Assembly (NCBI RefSeq): GCF_010093595.1 | Contig: NW_022985459.1 | Coordinates: 420,070 to 484,069, forward strand | Reading direction: 5' to 3' | DNA length: 64,000 nt | Origin: Mytilinidion resinicola | Taxonomy: Eukaryota; Ascomycota; Dothideomycetes; Mytilinidiales; Mytilinidiaceae | In this document: positions 1-10,630 of the stretch, one piece after another | Position numbering within the stretch: position 1 is the stretch's first letter | Layout: every line of letters starts with the position of its first letter | Notes under the pieces: generated by a model | Told to the model about the DNA's origin: nothing | Database searches by the model: none | The model's input: only the letters and a program-made list of their open reading frames with translations | Made by a program: the position numbers and the translations under genes

Positions 1-475
1 TATTCTCCAGTCTCTACACATCGAGCCAGAGCAATGCTTAAATATCAATTCTACGCCCGTAAAAGACCGTCTGGAGCGCTGTAAAGCTTGAGCAAAGGTT
101 AAACCGTATCCATAAGTCTCGCCGTGAGAAAGAGGAGACTAGTTTTCCGAGGTTCATTTTCGATGTGAGAACGGAAGCATGTTGTCTCCTCTCTATACTC
201 CAAATTGAAAATGGGCACATCGTGTCTCGATTCTCATGAAAGCTTCAGAGGGCTTTTTACGGCGTCAACTCGTTAGCAGCATTCACTGCCGCCTGATACT
301 AGTATAACCCCCACAGAATCCACCAACTTTATGTGGGAATTCACCCCTTATATCGGGATTGCCAAGACGTTTCTGGTGTTCTGCATTTATATTTAACTCC
401 TGAGCCACCCTCGAGTTCTTCAACATCCCACAACCACGTCACTCCCCTACCTCCAAATCAACACACCCACCAACA
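1..475. other. Upstream intergenic DNA, no gene seen
   Basis: No convincing coding region. The stretch just before 476 is C/A-rich and reads like the promoter and 5' leader of the coiled-coil gene that follows. Confidence 0.4.
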
Positions 476-1587
476 ATGCCTTTCTCTGGGCAAATTCTCA
501 ACATCTTCTCCAGCCCTAGTAAGCAGCCAAAGTAAGTCCGCTTCCGCATCAATGCGTTTTGCATCACGCTGACACGACCAGATTCCCCCAGAAACGTCAA
601 GCACCCAAGACGCCCCAGACAACCCAAGCTTCTTCATCCATGCCGACTTTGTCTACCTGGACGCCCCAATCACCGAAGAAGCCCCAGCCAACCCAGACCG
701 ATCCATTCTTGTCGACGCCTTCCACCAATACCCTAGATGCCACGCCATCTGGACCAGCAATTGAAAATGCTGGTTTGCAGCGGCTAGTCTCCGCCAGTCT
801 CGACCTTACTCGGGTTGAGACACCCCAAGTACCCAAGACGCCCCAGCCAAAGGCCTCTCTGTCCGTATCGACACCTTCCATCGCTAGCCTCGACCTCACG
901 GGATCCGAACCAGCAATCAACGAGCTCGTTCTGCAGCAGCCAGCCTCCGCTAGCCTCGACACTCCTCTGACTGGAACAAAACGCAAGCTCACGGACTCTA
1001 TTTCCTCCCCCCGGTCCGAGAAGCAGAAGATTCGCAAGTTCCTCTTCCAAGAAGCCAAGATCCTCGACATCCCCAACAAGGGCGCATTCAGCAACGCTGA
1101 GGTCAACATCATGGTCGAGGCAATCCGGCACAACGAGGGGGTAATGGCCAAGTGGAAGGAGGACATGATCAAGCATGTCGATGCCCATGAAAAAGCTCAA
1201 GCTCTTCGAACTAAGGTTGTGCAGTGCGTGGAGAAGAAAAATAAAGTGCTGGAGCACTATATTGATGTTGAGTTGAAGGCTCTGAGGGAGGGGAATAAGG
1301 GGATGAGGGAGGAGGTTGTTAGGAAGAACCGGAAGTTGGATGAGGCGGAGCGGAGGATTGAGGGGTTGTTGAAGGAGCTGAAGGGGAAGGAGGAGAATGT
1401 GGATGACGGGGATAAGGGGGCTGACGGGGAGATGGGAGACGAGGGATACAAGGTGACCCAGGGGGACGAGGGGGAACAAGGGGAGATGGGGGACGAGGAA
1501 GAGGAGTGGGAGTCCCGGGAGCTTGACGGGAAGCCAATGGACGTCGATATGGGTCGCCGGGAAAGCCACTTCGGACGAAGGATCTGA
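476..1587 (+). CDS. Coiled-coil, acidic-tailed hypothetical protein (2 exons)
   Basis: Exon 1 is 476-531 and exon 2 is 582-1587; the 50-nt intron has a GTAAGT donor, a GCTGAC branch site and a CAG acceptor. The join keeps frame and gives about 353 residues. The start at 476 sits in a good fungal context (CAACAATGCC). Residues about 20-135 are Thr/Pro/Ser-rich and contain an imperfect internal duplication (two stretches with SxSLD and PKTPQP-like words). A basic KRK word at about 140 could be a nuclear signal. Residues about 160-280 are Lys/Glu-rich with heptad spacing and should form a coiled coil. The tail is very acidic and Gly-rich. I do not recognise a catalytic domain. A nuclear or scaffold role is only a guess from composition. 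Confidence 0.72.
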
Positions 1588-1655
1588 TTCTCCTGGTATT
1601 GTGTGCTTACCCCGATGCTGGAGATGGAGCACATGAAGCCCCTTCGCGGGAACTG

Positions 1656-2224
1656 CTAGCCTCTAGGACAATGTAGCAGAGGGCCTGAGCCACGGGTTAT
1701 TCCATTGGCAGTCATCACTGTCATATAGACTCCAATGATCGGCTGTAATGCGAATGTATTCTCCAATAAGTCTGACTTCAGGTATCTGTGAAATATGATT
1801 AAATAAATTCCTCCTATGACTAGACCAAAATAAACGTCCTTGGCGAGTAGCTTACACCACACTCGCTCTACTCACACTCCTCCTTCCTATGCCCATCACC
1901 ACACCCAGAACTCGCATCTATTCACACGCACGCACCCACAGTCATGATCCACGATGAAACTAATTGCGACGGCGGCAAACCCATTGAGAACCGCCAGTCA
2001 GCCAGCTCGAAAGACCAAGAAGCAGCGCAAAGTGTGTTGAATTCCGCGTCCGGTGACTTACCGCTAACCTCACCTCCGCAGACACCCCCGAGCAAGTCGA
2101 CGCCGCGAGGAGGTTTAATTAAGCCAAAAATCACGCGGAAAATGAGAAGCGCCATACCAATGCGAAGAAGCGCGCCGAGGAGAGGAATCCATACAATCAT
2201 TTGCCGCTGTGTGAGGAGCTTCAT
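1656..2224 (-). other. Possible small membrane-protein exons
   Basis: Two short minus-strand frames with hydrophobic stretches lie here. Frame 1922-2224 begins MKLLTQRQMIVWIPLLGALL and has one clear membrane helix followed by KPPRG, like the short single-pass proteins common in dothideomycetes. GTGAGG and GTAAGT donors follow at about 2070-2055, so a downstream exon is possible. Frame 1656-1862 also has one hydrophobic segment. No homology could be tested. The coding call is weak. Confidence 0.3.
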
Positions 2225-2329
2225 GGTACTTGCAGCATTCCGATCAAGAAATAAGTCCGGCGTTCTGGATAACGATTAAACTCGCGAGGCTACCCCGGAC
2301 ATCATCAGCAGTGTGTACGCAGATTGCGA

Positions 2330-3630
2330 ATGATCCACTGCCCTTGGTTTGCCTTAGCACGTTGGAGTCCTACAGACTGTGGCAGGAAGTTGTACATATA
2401 CATATGATACGGCGGTATACGGCGATATTAGAGCCTCCACGGGCCAACGTTTCCCGTCTGTCCTCCTCTCCTCTAAACAAGATGTAAAGGTTCACGGGAT
2501 GCAATACAGCCTCCTGTTTCTACGTTAGCAGATTTGGAGCATAGCTCTACGCGCTTCATATCGTTTCAATTGTACTGCTGTGCTACGTACGTTGTTAGTA
2601 GCCTGGATCACCCCTGGAGCATTCAACAAGTCGGAATTGTGAATGTAACGGTTGAGACATCGTAAAATTTAGGCTCTAGACTGTGAACCTCGGATAGCAG
2701 CAGACCTGTTCTCTTGGGAATGCTAGATGGAGCCATAGCAGTGTTTCTTTTGGAGGCAATTACAGCTATTCCAGACGCCCCCGGGGGTTATGGGGCCATG
2801 AAGAAGTGAATGTAAAGGTCTAGACATCGTAGTCTAGATTCCCGATCGTGACATTCACACAAGGCTACGTTTTCTCGTGCGTGTGAGGTTAGGTCATGGA
2901 AGCGTTCCTCTTCGGGGCCAGGATACCTATTCGAGACGCCCCTGGGGGTAGAGATACTTGAACGGGTGAATCTAAAAGTTTCCACGCCATGAATCACACC
3001 CTGGATATACGATCAGCATTCTCACACCTATTTCCTACGCCTGACGAATGAGCTTGTGTGGAAGTGTCAATTGGGACTGTAGATAGCGGTCTAAGACACC
3101 CCTGGCCTATGGAGAGTTGAAAAGCGTGAATGTAAACCTCCGCTATACGAAATACGGGCCCTCGTCCCTGACGTTGGAAATGGAGGTGAGAATTACGACC
3201 CTTTCATGTCAGCCCCATCCTACCCTCTTTTCGCACACGTAGGTGACTGCTTGGAGGACTCCTGGAGGTGTGAGCATGTTGAGGACGCGAATGTAAAGTC
3301 CTGTAGCATAAAGTTCAGGCCTGCGCTCGAGTACTTGTACACCAACAAGCGTAATATGTAGATCTTTGATTTGACGACAGACCGTTACTGCGCTGCGCAA
3401 TTGAGTAGTACCTTGGGGGACTCCAGCGGGATGCAGGGATCGAAAAATCGTGATTCAATGTCCGTAGAAGTTGTGATAGACTGCGGGTAATCGCACCATG
3501 TGTAGCCGTGTTTGACGGTGGTGGAAGTCCTCCAACATCTTTTTAGAAGCAGAGGCGTAATGCAGAACCCTATACCAAACAGGAATGAATCCTAGGTATG
3601 GTCTGGACGATGGTTAGCAAAGTCTCGGCG
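2330..3630. repeat. Degenerate tandem array, about 161-bp period
   Basis: The word GTGAATGTAAAG and variants recurs with GTAA (or its equivalent) at 2484, 2645, 2812, 2972, 3132, 3293 and about 3455, giving spacings of 161, 167, 160, 160, 161 and 162 bp. A second word, GAGACGCCCCTGGGGG and variants, recurs about 40 bp upstream in each unit (for example 2771, 2931, 3092, 3251, 3412). Weak further units may lie at about 2327 and 3610. Units are strongly diverged between the words. No open frame spans the array. Confidence 0.8.
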
Positions 3631-4035
3631 TGGGGGTGGCGCGGCAATCCTAGCCAGGCGATCCATGGCTCGTATTCGCGCCGCTCGCGAGGACCATCAA
3701 AGCTTGTCTCAACCGCAATTGCTCGAAATGCATCAACTCCAGTGCGCGCCTTGGATTGGGAAGTTCTCGTCAAGGAAGAGAAGGGTCGCGGTTAGAGCTT
3801 ATCCATGTTAACGTCGTGTGGAGGAGTCACGCATCGTTACCTAATGTGCAAAATACACCTAATATAGGGCCTTCACGTCTTGAATTTAACTCAGTGCCTG
3901 GCACAAATTCGGAAAAGAAAGTGACTACATTCCGCCACGAGGAAGGACCCCAATGGGCCACTTATCGTCATCTACTGTACAAAGTTGCACCCATTGCGGG
4001 GCTTTTCCGTGCCAAACTTCCCCCAACACCCCGGC
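3631..4035. other. Intergenic, no gene seen
   Basis: Only short unconvincing frames on both strands. It probably holds the 3' flank of the minus-strand gene at 4036-4676. Confidence 0.4.
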
Positions 4036-4676
4036 TCAGTTCCTAAGGTGGGTGCCAGCTCCCCACTCTCCGCCCACGCGATAGGTGGTCTTTCCACCAC
4101 GAACGTCGAAGGTCACCGTCGGCGTCTCCCCGGCCCACTCCACGCCGTGGGAGTGCTCGGTGTCCTCTTCTTCCTCTTCTTCGCCTTCTTCTTCTTCTTC
4201 TTCTTCTTGGTCTTCTTCTCCTTCTTGCTCTTCTTCTTGCTTCCGCTGGGCCTTGTTGTGCCGGTATCGCTGGCGTGCGCGTCTCATCTTCTCCCGGTAC
4301 CGTCCCTTCTTCGGCTCCTCCTTCTCCTCTTGCTGCTCTTTCGGCCGGAAGCGTGTGCCGCCTCTCAGGCCCAGTGCCACCCTCTGCTTCGCCATCGTCT
4401 ACCACAGTGCATCAGCGCCAGCTACGTTAAGGGGGTCAGGAAGCGTGTTTACCTTCAGCAGCTTTGGGGGCTTTGGGGGCTCTTTGGGCCTCAGCGTGAG
4501 CTTCATCGGCCAGCCAGCCACGGCCTGAGCGTCGTCTATAAGCATGCGTCAGCGCTAGTTACATCGAGGAGGCTGGAATTCTGTCTACCTTCGGCTTGCG
4601 CCTGCTCTCCCGCCGCCGCCGCCGGGTGCTCCTCGATGCCCACCATGGGCTCGCCGATCTCTGGGTTGTTCGACAT
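4036..4676 (-). CDS. Acidic, basic-patch hypothetical protein (3 exons)
   Basis: On the minus strand exon 1 is 4676-4589, exon 2 4535-4453 and exon 3 4398-4036; introns are 53 nt (4588-4536) and 54 nt (4452-4399). The product is about 177 residues beginning MSNNPEIGEPMVGIEEH. The middle has KLTLRPKEPPKPPKLLK and MAKQRVALGLRGGTRFRPK, then a basic KGRYREKMRRARQRYR stretch, then a run of about 30 mostly Glu residues coded by a GAA/GAG repeat, and a tail ending GGEWGAGTHLRN. It looks like a small nuclear or chromatin-binding protein, but that is inference from charge. The second splice could instead run in phase 1, giving an Arg-rich tail; the Glu-rich version has the more protein-like C-terminus. 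The two introns resemble each other, as do their flanks. Confidence 0.65.
4162..4240. repeat. TTC/GAA trinucleotide microsatellite
   Basis: A run of TTC and related triplets inside exon 3 of the minus-strand gene. It codes the polyglutamate segment, so length changes would expand or shrink the acidic tract. Confidence 0.85.
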
Positions 4677-5370
4677 GATGTGAGAGGTGATGTGGGCTGT
4701 GTCTTGTTTGGCTGTGTGAATCGGACGTAGAGTTCGTCGGGTCGGGTCTTGCGCGAGGTTCGGTTGTGACGCGGATGGTGAAGATAAATAACATCAGAAT
4801 CAGCACAGACCATCATAACCCACTGCATGATTGGCCACTTACCGAGGGCACCCCAGGAAGTGGTACAAAACGTGCCGTATAGGGGAAGCATAATGTCAAG
4901 CTTCAAGTAGTTCAAATTAGACTACCGTTTGACTAAGTGGCTGCTTACTAGCTAGGCTACTCCCCACAGTGGTGTCGAAGGAGCAATATTGGAGCTAAAC
5001 AGTGATGAATCTGTGTGCCCAAATTTATGATCTAGCAATGTACCTACCTAGAGCACCCCAGCGTCTCCCCGAGTAGATGGGCGTCGGCCAAAGCTAAAAG
5101 AGCAAGCAATTCTGAAGGCCAAGGCAATAGCTGTGATTCTTATCTCGGTATAGCACGCAGCGAAGCCGTCACGCGACGACATATCTCCTAGGCAACAGAC
5201 AAGCAACCCGCTCCTCACCTACCTATATATTACAAATAATTTCGCCGTATCTCTCAGGAAAGTTGGCTTAATGGATTTAATCTTATCCTATTATTCTTCC
5301 GTCATGTTCGCGCATGACCCTTTCCTTTTGCATTTTTTTTGCATGTGCTAAATATGATAGGAGAGGGGCG
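4677..5370. other. Intergenic, no gene seen
   Basis: Contains the promoter side of the minus-strand gene and AT-rich non-coding DNA. No sustained open frame or RNA gene was recognised. Confidence 0.4.
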
Positions 5371-5426
5371 GGTTCGAGTCCGGGTGCGGGCCCGCCTGTT
5401 ACTTTACTTTCCTTTACTTTACTTTT
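5371..5426 (+). other. tRNA-like B box with simple-repeat tail
   Basis: GGTTCGAGTCC at 5371-5381 matches the pol III B-box/T-loop consensus. It is followed within 20 bp by a GC-rich stretch and then repeats of ACTTT up to about 5426. No acceptor stem pairs with it and no A box lies at normal distance (a weak one, TTGGCTTAATGG, is about 100 bp upstream), so it is not an intact tRNA. It could be a SINE tail, a tRNA relic, or chance. Confidence 0.35.
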
Positions 5427-5830
5427 GGATCCGTAGGGCATAGTGAGGGGGTTCCTGTGAGGATTGAAAGGATCTGGGAAAGGTAGGATCCAATTGACAA
5501 GCTTAGAGACATGAATAGCTGCTTCACTTTCTATTCTGAAGTTAATTGATGAGTGCGAGGACTACTAGACCTTTGCACCCATCACCTTAAATTGAATTGT
5601 ATCTCTTGTTAGCCTACCAAGGCGATATATAGGTTGTAAAATCTCGTCCGCCCAAAGGCGGTATATCTAGCTATCTGATCTTCCTGTCTAATAAACAGCA
5701 GCCCAGAGCCCGGAGAGTCGTGGCGAGGACGCGAATGTCTCAATATGGAGAGGCAGGGTCCTGACAACAACATATCAGCCTTCAATGCCGCAAGCTAGCC
5801 TACGGCCATCATCGACAGGCTTAGACACTG
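5427..5830. other. Intergenic, no gene seen
   Basis: No open frame or repeat that I can support. Confidence 0.35.
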
Positions 5831-7516
5831 CTACCCAGGTATTCGTTGTTCTGCTTGATATCTCATGCTCATTAAAAGCTCCTTGTCCACCCCGACTGCC
5901 GCTGCCGCCGCCGCTGTTGTTCGCGAAACCAAGGTTCGGAATGGGAAAGGAGTAGGAATCGTCAATGGCTGGCGATTGGCCTTTTCCTCCCTAGAAGTTG
6001 TCTTGATCCGAGGGGTTGAGGGTTGATATGAAGTCGACGAGAGCGTTTTGATGGGCACGGATAGTAGACTGAGTTGGGAGAGGCGGTGGAAAATCAACCT
6101 GGTATATCAACGTTAGCTTTCGATGCAACGGGTTTCTTGGAGTCTTTTGGAAAACACTGGGATGATTTGCTACCCACACAGCTCGTGCTTACCACAAGCC
6201 TGAGTCTCAGTCCACGCTGATTCTGTTCTCTTATGCCGCTGCTGGCCAGCGCCTTCTCACGCGGGTCTGGCCATTGCAAGGGACCCTCAATCACTGCATA
6301 TTGTGTTGTTGCCCGTGGGCTTTTATCTATATGAGGCGTGGTGGAATGCTGATAGAAGATGCTTTCCAGTCGCCAGCTGGGCTTGTAGGATGAATGTGGG
6401 CAACTCGTCCTGCTGTTTGAGGGCTTCTGGTCGCTGGCTGCCGCGAGGGGTAGGACAGCTGGGACTGTATTCCTTCTTTTCTCGTGGAGTTGTAGAGCAT
6501 CGACTCGGAGTTCGCTGTGGAAGCTCGCTCTGCTGTGTTGACCTCGTTTCTTTTCGCCTCTCCTGTCGTCCAACCTTAGTACAACCGCCGCAGAGCCCAT
6601 CTAAGGGGCATCGCTTTGGGTTGGATCGTGTTATCTTCATTGCGGGGCCATGATTTGTCTTCCCCGAGTCGCCTGTTCTCTGCCTCCAAGTGCTCGTTAT
6701 CCTCCGCCCCGGTCTTGACCTTCGCTTTGAGCTTGTGAATCTCCTCCCCGGTCTCATCCTGGGCATTCATCTAGTGCTCGCCGTACTCGTAGATGCCGTG
6801 CTTGCCGGCAGCGCGCGATATATCCTCCTCGCGCTCGGTAACGCGATCCCGCCGCCTCGGATGTGTGCCTCTAGCTCCTTGAACTGCCCAGACGGGACTC
6901 ATTTAGGGTGTTCTCCTTGGAATTGCCGCTCGAGAAGGTTGTAAGGTCATGGTAGAGATTTCGTCGTCCGACGCAGGACTCGTAGCAGGCAAGCTGCCTC
7001 GAAGGGCGGCAGTGGGAGGTTGGTCTTGTCGGTACAGGCGGTTTCCTGTCCACGTTGTTAGCTATGGATTCCTGAAAATGGGATGGAGAGATCTTTGATA
7101 TGCTGTGATCATGCCACTCAAAGGATTGTCGACGGAGCCGCCGAAGAGCGCGCTGAGCGACGAGGAAACGGAGAAAGAACCTGATCGGCAGTGTCCACCT
7201 GGCTCTCAACAGAGACCGAAGCTTTAGGTCGGAAGAGAATTTGCGACAACGCAGTTGTGGGTGGGGAATCTCTCGATGATATGGGCGTCTGAAGCTGGGT
7301 TGATCTCGCCGCGCGCTGTGGTATGTGTAGGCTTTGGCGGAGAGCGGCAACGAGGCGGAGACATCCTGTACTGCTCAAAGATCTTCCGGCCCTCTCAAGG
7401 ATGAGAACATACTGTACGGGGTTATGATAGAGCAGGAGGCCATGGTGTTTGTGACAATCACCGCCGTCGCGTCTCGAAGCATTCTTGCCACGACGCGTCC
7501 CACCACCCCACGCCAT
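5831..7516 (-). pseudogene. Probable decayed coiled-coil protein gene
   Basis: Several minus-strand frames read protein-like in succession but are broken. A coiled-coil piece at 6770-6576 (HKLKAKVKTGAEDNEHLEAE) is preceded in the same frame by VTEREEDISRAAGKHGIYEY and a TAG stop just before its methionine; a one-base shift separates this from KELEAHIRGG further upstream. Downstream, frames at 6600-6094 and 7516-7118 are Ser/Arg-rich and may be flanking exons. The stop and shifts argue for a relic, though unmodelled introns could explain some breaks. No family was recognised. Confidence 0.35.
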
Positions 7517-7767
7517 CGCCGGAGCAAAGAGAGCATCATCTAGATACTTCTTAGATTAGCTCAATCGTTGTATCTACGTGCGTTTTGGCCCCACCGGGGT
7601 GGTATAGGGCCCGGGGCGTCGAGTATTCATACAAAATTGGTCATTGTCCGCGCCGCCTCAACACCATCATGAAGGCAACTAACAAGGGAATTGGACAGAC
7701 ACATAGCAGCATAGATAGGGCATGGTAGCTTCTACAGACAGTCTCTTTGTGGAAGACATGCAGCGCG

Positions 7768-8253
7768 TCAAAGCATGTAGCGCGTGGTTGATCCCAAGCC
7801 GAGACTGACGCACACAACATCACAACATGGTGTCAAAATCATCACGATGTAAGGGCAGGACATCAAAGCATGAAGAGGAAGACGATTGAATGATTGAATG
7901 AATGATTTCTTCTTCGAAGACCCGCTCAAGGCGAGTGTATCAATGAAAAAAAGGGTGACTAGGTCACAGAAGAGTTCATTGGAAGTGATCTGCCCATCCG
8001 AAGACAAGCCATCGACCTCCGCTGAAGCTGAAGACTCCGAAGAGACTTTGAAGATAGGCCGCCCCATGAGAAAGAGAACAAATCCGGAATGCAAAGAGTG
8101 AAGAAGGTCGCCAGTCGCCGTCGCCGTGCCGTGCCTCGCGCGAAAGAAAATACGTACCTGCGCTAAGGTTGTCGATGTCCAGAGGAAGTTGAGTGGATGG
8201 GCGGTCTGGCATGCCCTCCATACCCAGAGCCACGAGAGGAGAGAAGCTTCCAT
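7768..8253 (-). CDS. Hypothetical protein, copy A of a dispersed family
   Basis: An open minus-strand frame of 161 codons starting MEASLLSWLWVW. It is preceded by a C/T/A-rich leader typical of fungal 5' ends. A GTACGT donor at about 8153 suggests that a second start (MALGMEGMPDRP, at 8233) in another frame may be the real first exon, joined to sequence around SSESSASAEVDGLSSDGQ. Near 7945-7905 the frame contains FFIDTLALSGSSKKK, coded by the core word shared with three other loci near 17.3, 24.0 and 34.3 kb. Function unknown. Only this copy keeps a long frame across the core. Confidence 0.35.
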   Translation of the reverse strand: MEASLLSWLWVWRACQTAHPLNFLWTSTTLAQVRIFFRARHGTATATGDLLHSLHSGFVLFLMGRPIFKVSSESSASAEVDGLSSDGQITSNELFCDLVTLFFIDTLALSGSSKKKSFIQSFNRLPLHALMSCPYIVMILTPCCDVVCVSLGLGSTTRYML

Positions 8254-8570
8254 GAGGAAGAGAAGCGATGTTGTCGAGGAAGAGGGTTGTGAAGATGAAG
8301 AGTGGATGAAGGTTGGAAAGGTTGGTGGGGTGTCAGCTACTTATGCTCGAGCGAAATTCAATTTGGCGCTAGTGGACTAGCGCGGGCAGGTCCAGGCAAC
8401 AGTAGCAGCTCCACTTCACTTGACTAGCGCAGGCCGGCATGGAAGCTTCTGGATCACAGCAGGGGTTGTGATCCGGCTGTACACGCGAGGGCCGGCGCCG
8501 CCAAGCCTCTGATCCCAATTGGGCACTCCTGACAGACCTAACACCCGCCTCCTGTGTCACTGGGTGTATC

Positions 8571-8789
8571 TCATTGTAAGAGTCCCTTAGCGACAGGCTC
8601 TATAGCATGTGACTTCCGGCTGGCATCATCTCGCACCGTTCTAGGGGCATCTTCAGTTTTACCAGTACGCTGCGACTCCTTCAGCCAAATGTAAGTAGCT
8701 AGCAGAGTCCAAAGTATTGCTAGTGCGGCCACAGCTTGTAGAAATCTCGGAGCGGAGAATATCTTAGGCATTTGTGAATGGCGCAACAT
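8571..8789 (-). CDS. Possible single-pass membrane microprotein
   Basis: A 72-codon frame whose second methionine starts MPKIFSAPRFLQAVAALA. One strong hydrophobic helix is followed by a charged, Arg/Lys/Asp-rich tail. It could also be the first exon of a longer lost gene. No homologue is recognised. Confidence 0.3.
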   Translation of the reverse strand: MLRHSQMPKIFSAPRFLQAVAALAILWTLLATYIWLKESQRTGKTEDAPRTVRDDASRKSHAIEPVAKGLLQ

Positions 8790-9179
8790 ACTTGAAGTTC
8801 ACCATGTTTAGGCCGTCAGGTCAGAGCAAGCTGTTCAAACCTGGATTTGATAATATGCGTCTAGCTTGAGGGGCAAAACGTCCCGGCGGTGGGTCATCTA
8901 GTTGCAGAACGCTTCAATTTTGATTCTTGAGACCTGGGGTAGAGGGGGACCATGATGCAGTTTAACGGGCACCAGGGCAAACTTTGACGGCCAAAAGGCA
9001 GGAAATAATCGAGGCGCACCTCTCATAAGGGATCACTTGCAAATTGTGTAAGGCTATGAACCTTTGAAAAGTCTATGAAAGCTCTCTTTGGTTGTTCATG
9101 GATGGTATGCGGTCTTTGTTCTATTATCCGGTGATGTCGAAGCCAAAAATGGTAGGAAGGCCGAGGGCTCAGGGACGCG

Positions 9180-10195
9180 GTCATATCTCAACGTCAGAGT
9201 ACCACAGCCAGATGCTGGAGATGCTTGGGGTGTGTAGAGTGACAAAATAACAGCCATCTTGCGAAAAGAATATAGGTGGGGCTGTCCCTGCTCAGTGACG
9301 GACGTTGCGGTCCATCACCGCTCAGCCATCGTCGGCAATGGTCGACCATGATTCTCAACACCTAACCCCATGGCTGCAACACTGAGGGTCTCATCAGCCC
9401 TGAGACTTCACTGGACACTCATGTCTTGCCCTAGAAAGATCCTTCAGGCTATGTCTGTCCAGTGACGGATGCCGCTGTTTCCGCCCCGCTGGTGTCCGCC
9501 GCTCAATGGAGTTGGCAAGATTCGCAACACCATGCCCGAGCATCATAATGCCGGCTTCATAGACAATATAAAACCAGCTTTCCGCCTCATTTCGTATCTT
9601 TAGAAGCTCCTGGACTTCCCCCGTCCAGTGGCGGAGGACGTTGCCTGGCTAATCCGCCTCTACTATTCAAGGCTAATCGTGAGTCTCAACACCAAGTAGA
9701 AGCATCATGGTACAGAAGATACGAACTGTTGTAAAGCTATCCTACAGATATGTGTTCTACCGAGGCCAAATCCCCAAGCCTATGCCTCTCCAAAATTGCA
9801 CGGCGCTGCTCATTCCCGACGCGTCTCCGGTATCATGGCGGTGTATAATTCTCAACACAACAGCTACCGAGCAACACGCGGAGGATATCGAAGGCATGAG
9901 GAGCTTGATTCAGGCCCATTAATTGGAGGAATGCGACAGACGAACTAACGTATGTTCAGTGGCGAACAGCATTTCGACACTACCGAGCCTCCGCCGCTCA
10001 GGGCCACTTGCGTCCTTCAACACCATGACATCAGGTAAGTACGCTGAGGATGAAAATTGAATTTAAAGCCCCTTGACGCACTTCCATCTGCAAGAGTAAT
10101 TGAGCTGACCGAGTACCTGATCAGTGAGGACCCGCGCACCCTGTACCACCCAGCCTCCGTCCCTCAGGGCCAACCAGAATTCTCAACACCACGAC
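9180..10195. repeat. Degenerate tandem array, about 166-bp period, with splice-like signals
   Basis: The word CTCAACACC (and variants) has CAACAC at 9356, 9525, 9687, 9853, 10018 and 10184, with a weaker copy at 9189; spacings are 169, 162, 166, 165 and 166 bp. A partner word CAGTGACGGA and variants starts at 9293, 9460, 9626, 9957 and 10122. Several partners follow a branch-like CTAAC or CTGAC and a CAG (about 9945-9959 and 10104-10124), and one unit ends in a GTAAGT donor at 10035. Units may therefore be diverged repeated exons, or non-coding repeats carrying chance splice words. Confidence 0.7.
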
Positions 10196-10345
10196 CCTAA
10201 CATACCGCGTTGAATATATCAAAGAACCGAGTCCACCTCTGGCATACCACACGCCCCGATGACACGCTTCTTATTGCGTTATTTGCTCACTGCTAGAACC
10301 GACTTTCCCCCCCCGATTCGCACGCGTTCCGCCAACCTCCTTCAT

Positions 10346-10630
10346 CTACACCTCCGAATCTCCTCCGCAAAACAAACCCCTCTCCTCTACCTCTCCGCCC
10401 AGACGCTCTCTCTCGGCAGGCGTACGCTCTGTATGATACCACAGCGGCAGCCCCACCCGCTCATCCTCGTCTCCATCGAAGAGAAATGGCCACGCCAAAA
10501 TCGAGATGAGCCCCACAAACGCCGTGATCACGCCATATTCTCCACCCGCCTGGCACGCTAGGATGAGAACGAGGCTGGCTGCGCCGATGCCGGCGACTGC
10601 GGCGAGAAGGGTGGGGAGGAAGGCGCGCAT
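10346..10630 (-). CDS. Small two-helix membrane protein
   Basis: A 94-residue frame starting MRAFLPTLLAAVAGIGAASL. Two hydrophobic segments (about residues 4-28 and 35-52) are followed by an acidic, soluble tail (DGDEDER..., ERTPAERERLGGEVEERG). The pattern fits a short integral membrane protein with a cytosolic tail. An upstream exon is possible. No known family assigned. Confidence 0.5.
   Translation of the reverse strand: MRAFLPTLLAAVAGIGAASLVLILACQAGGEYGVITAFVGLISILAWPFLFDGDEDERVGLPLWYHTERTPAERERLGGEVEERGLFCGGDSEV

Noticed and set aside
2330..3630. CRISPR-like array
   Set aside because: Units are diverged throughout with only short anchors, there is no repeat-spacer structure, and the sequence is eukaryotic.
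4085..4683. Plus-strand frames rich in Ser or Phe/Leu across the 4-kb gene
   Set aside because: Produced by the TTC repeat read on the wrong strand; the minus strand has coherent exons and introns.
5371..5381. Intact tRNA gene
   Set aside because: No acceptor-stem pairing, no anticodon arm and no A box at normal distance.
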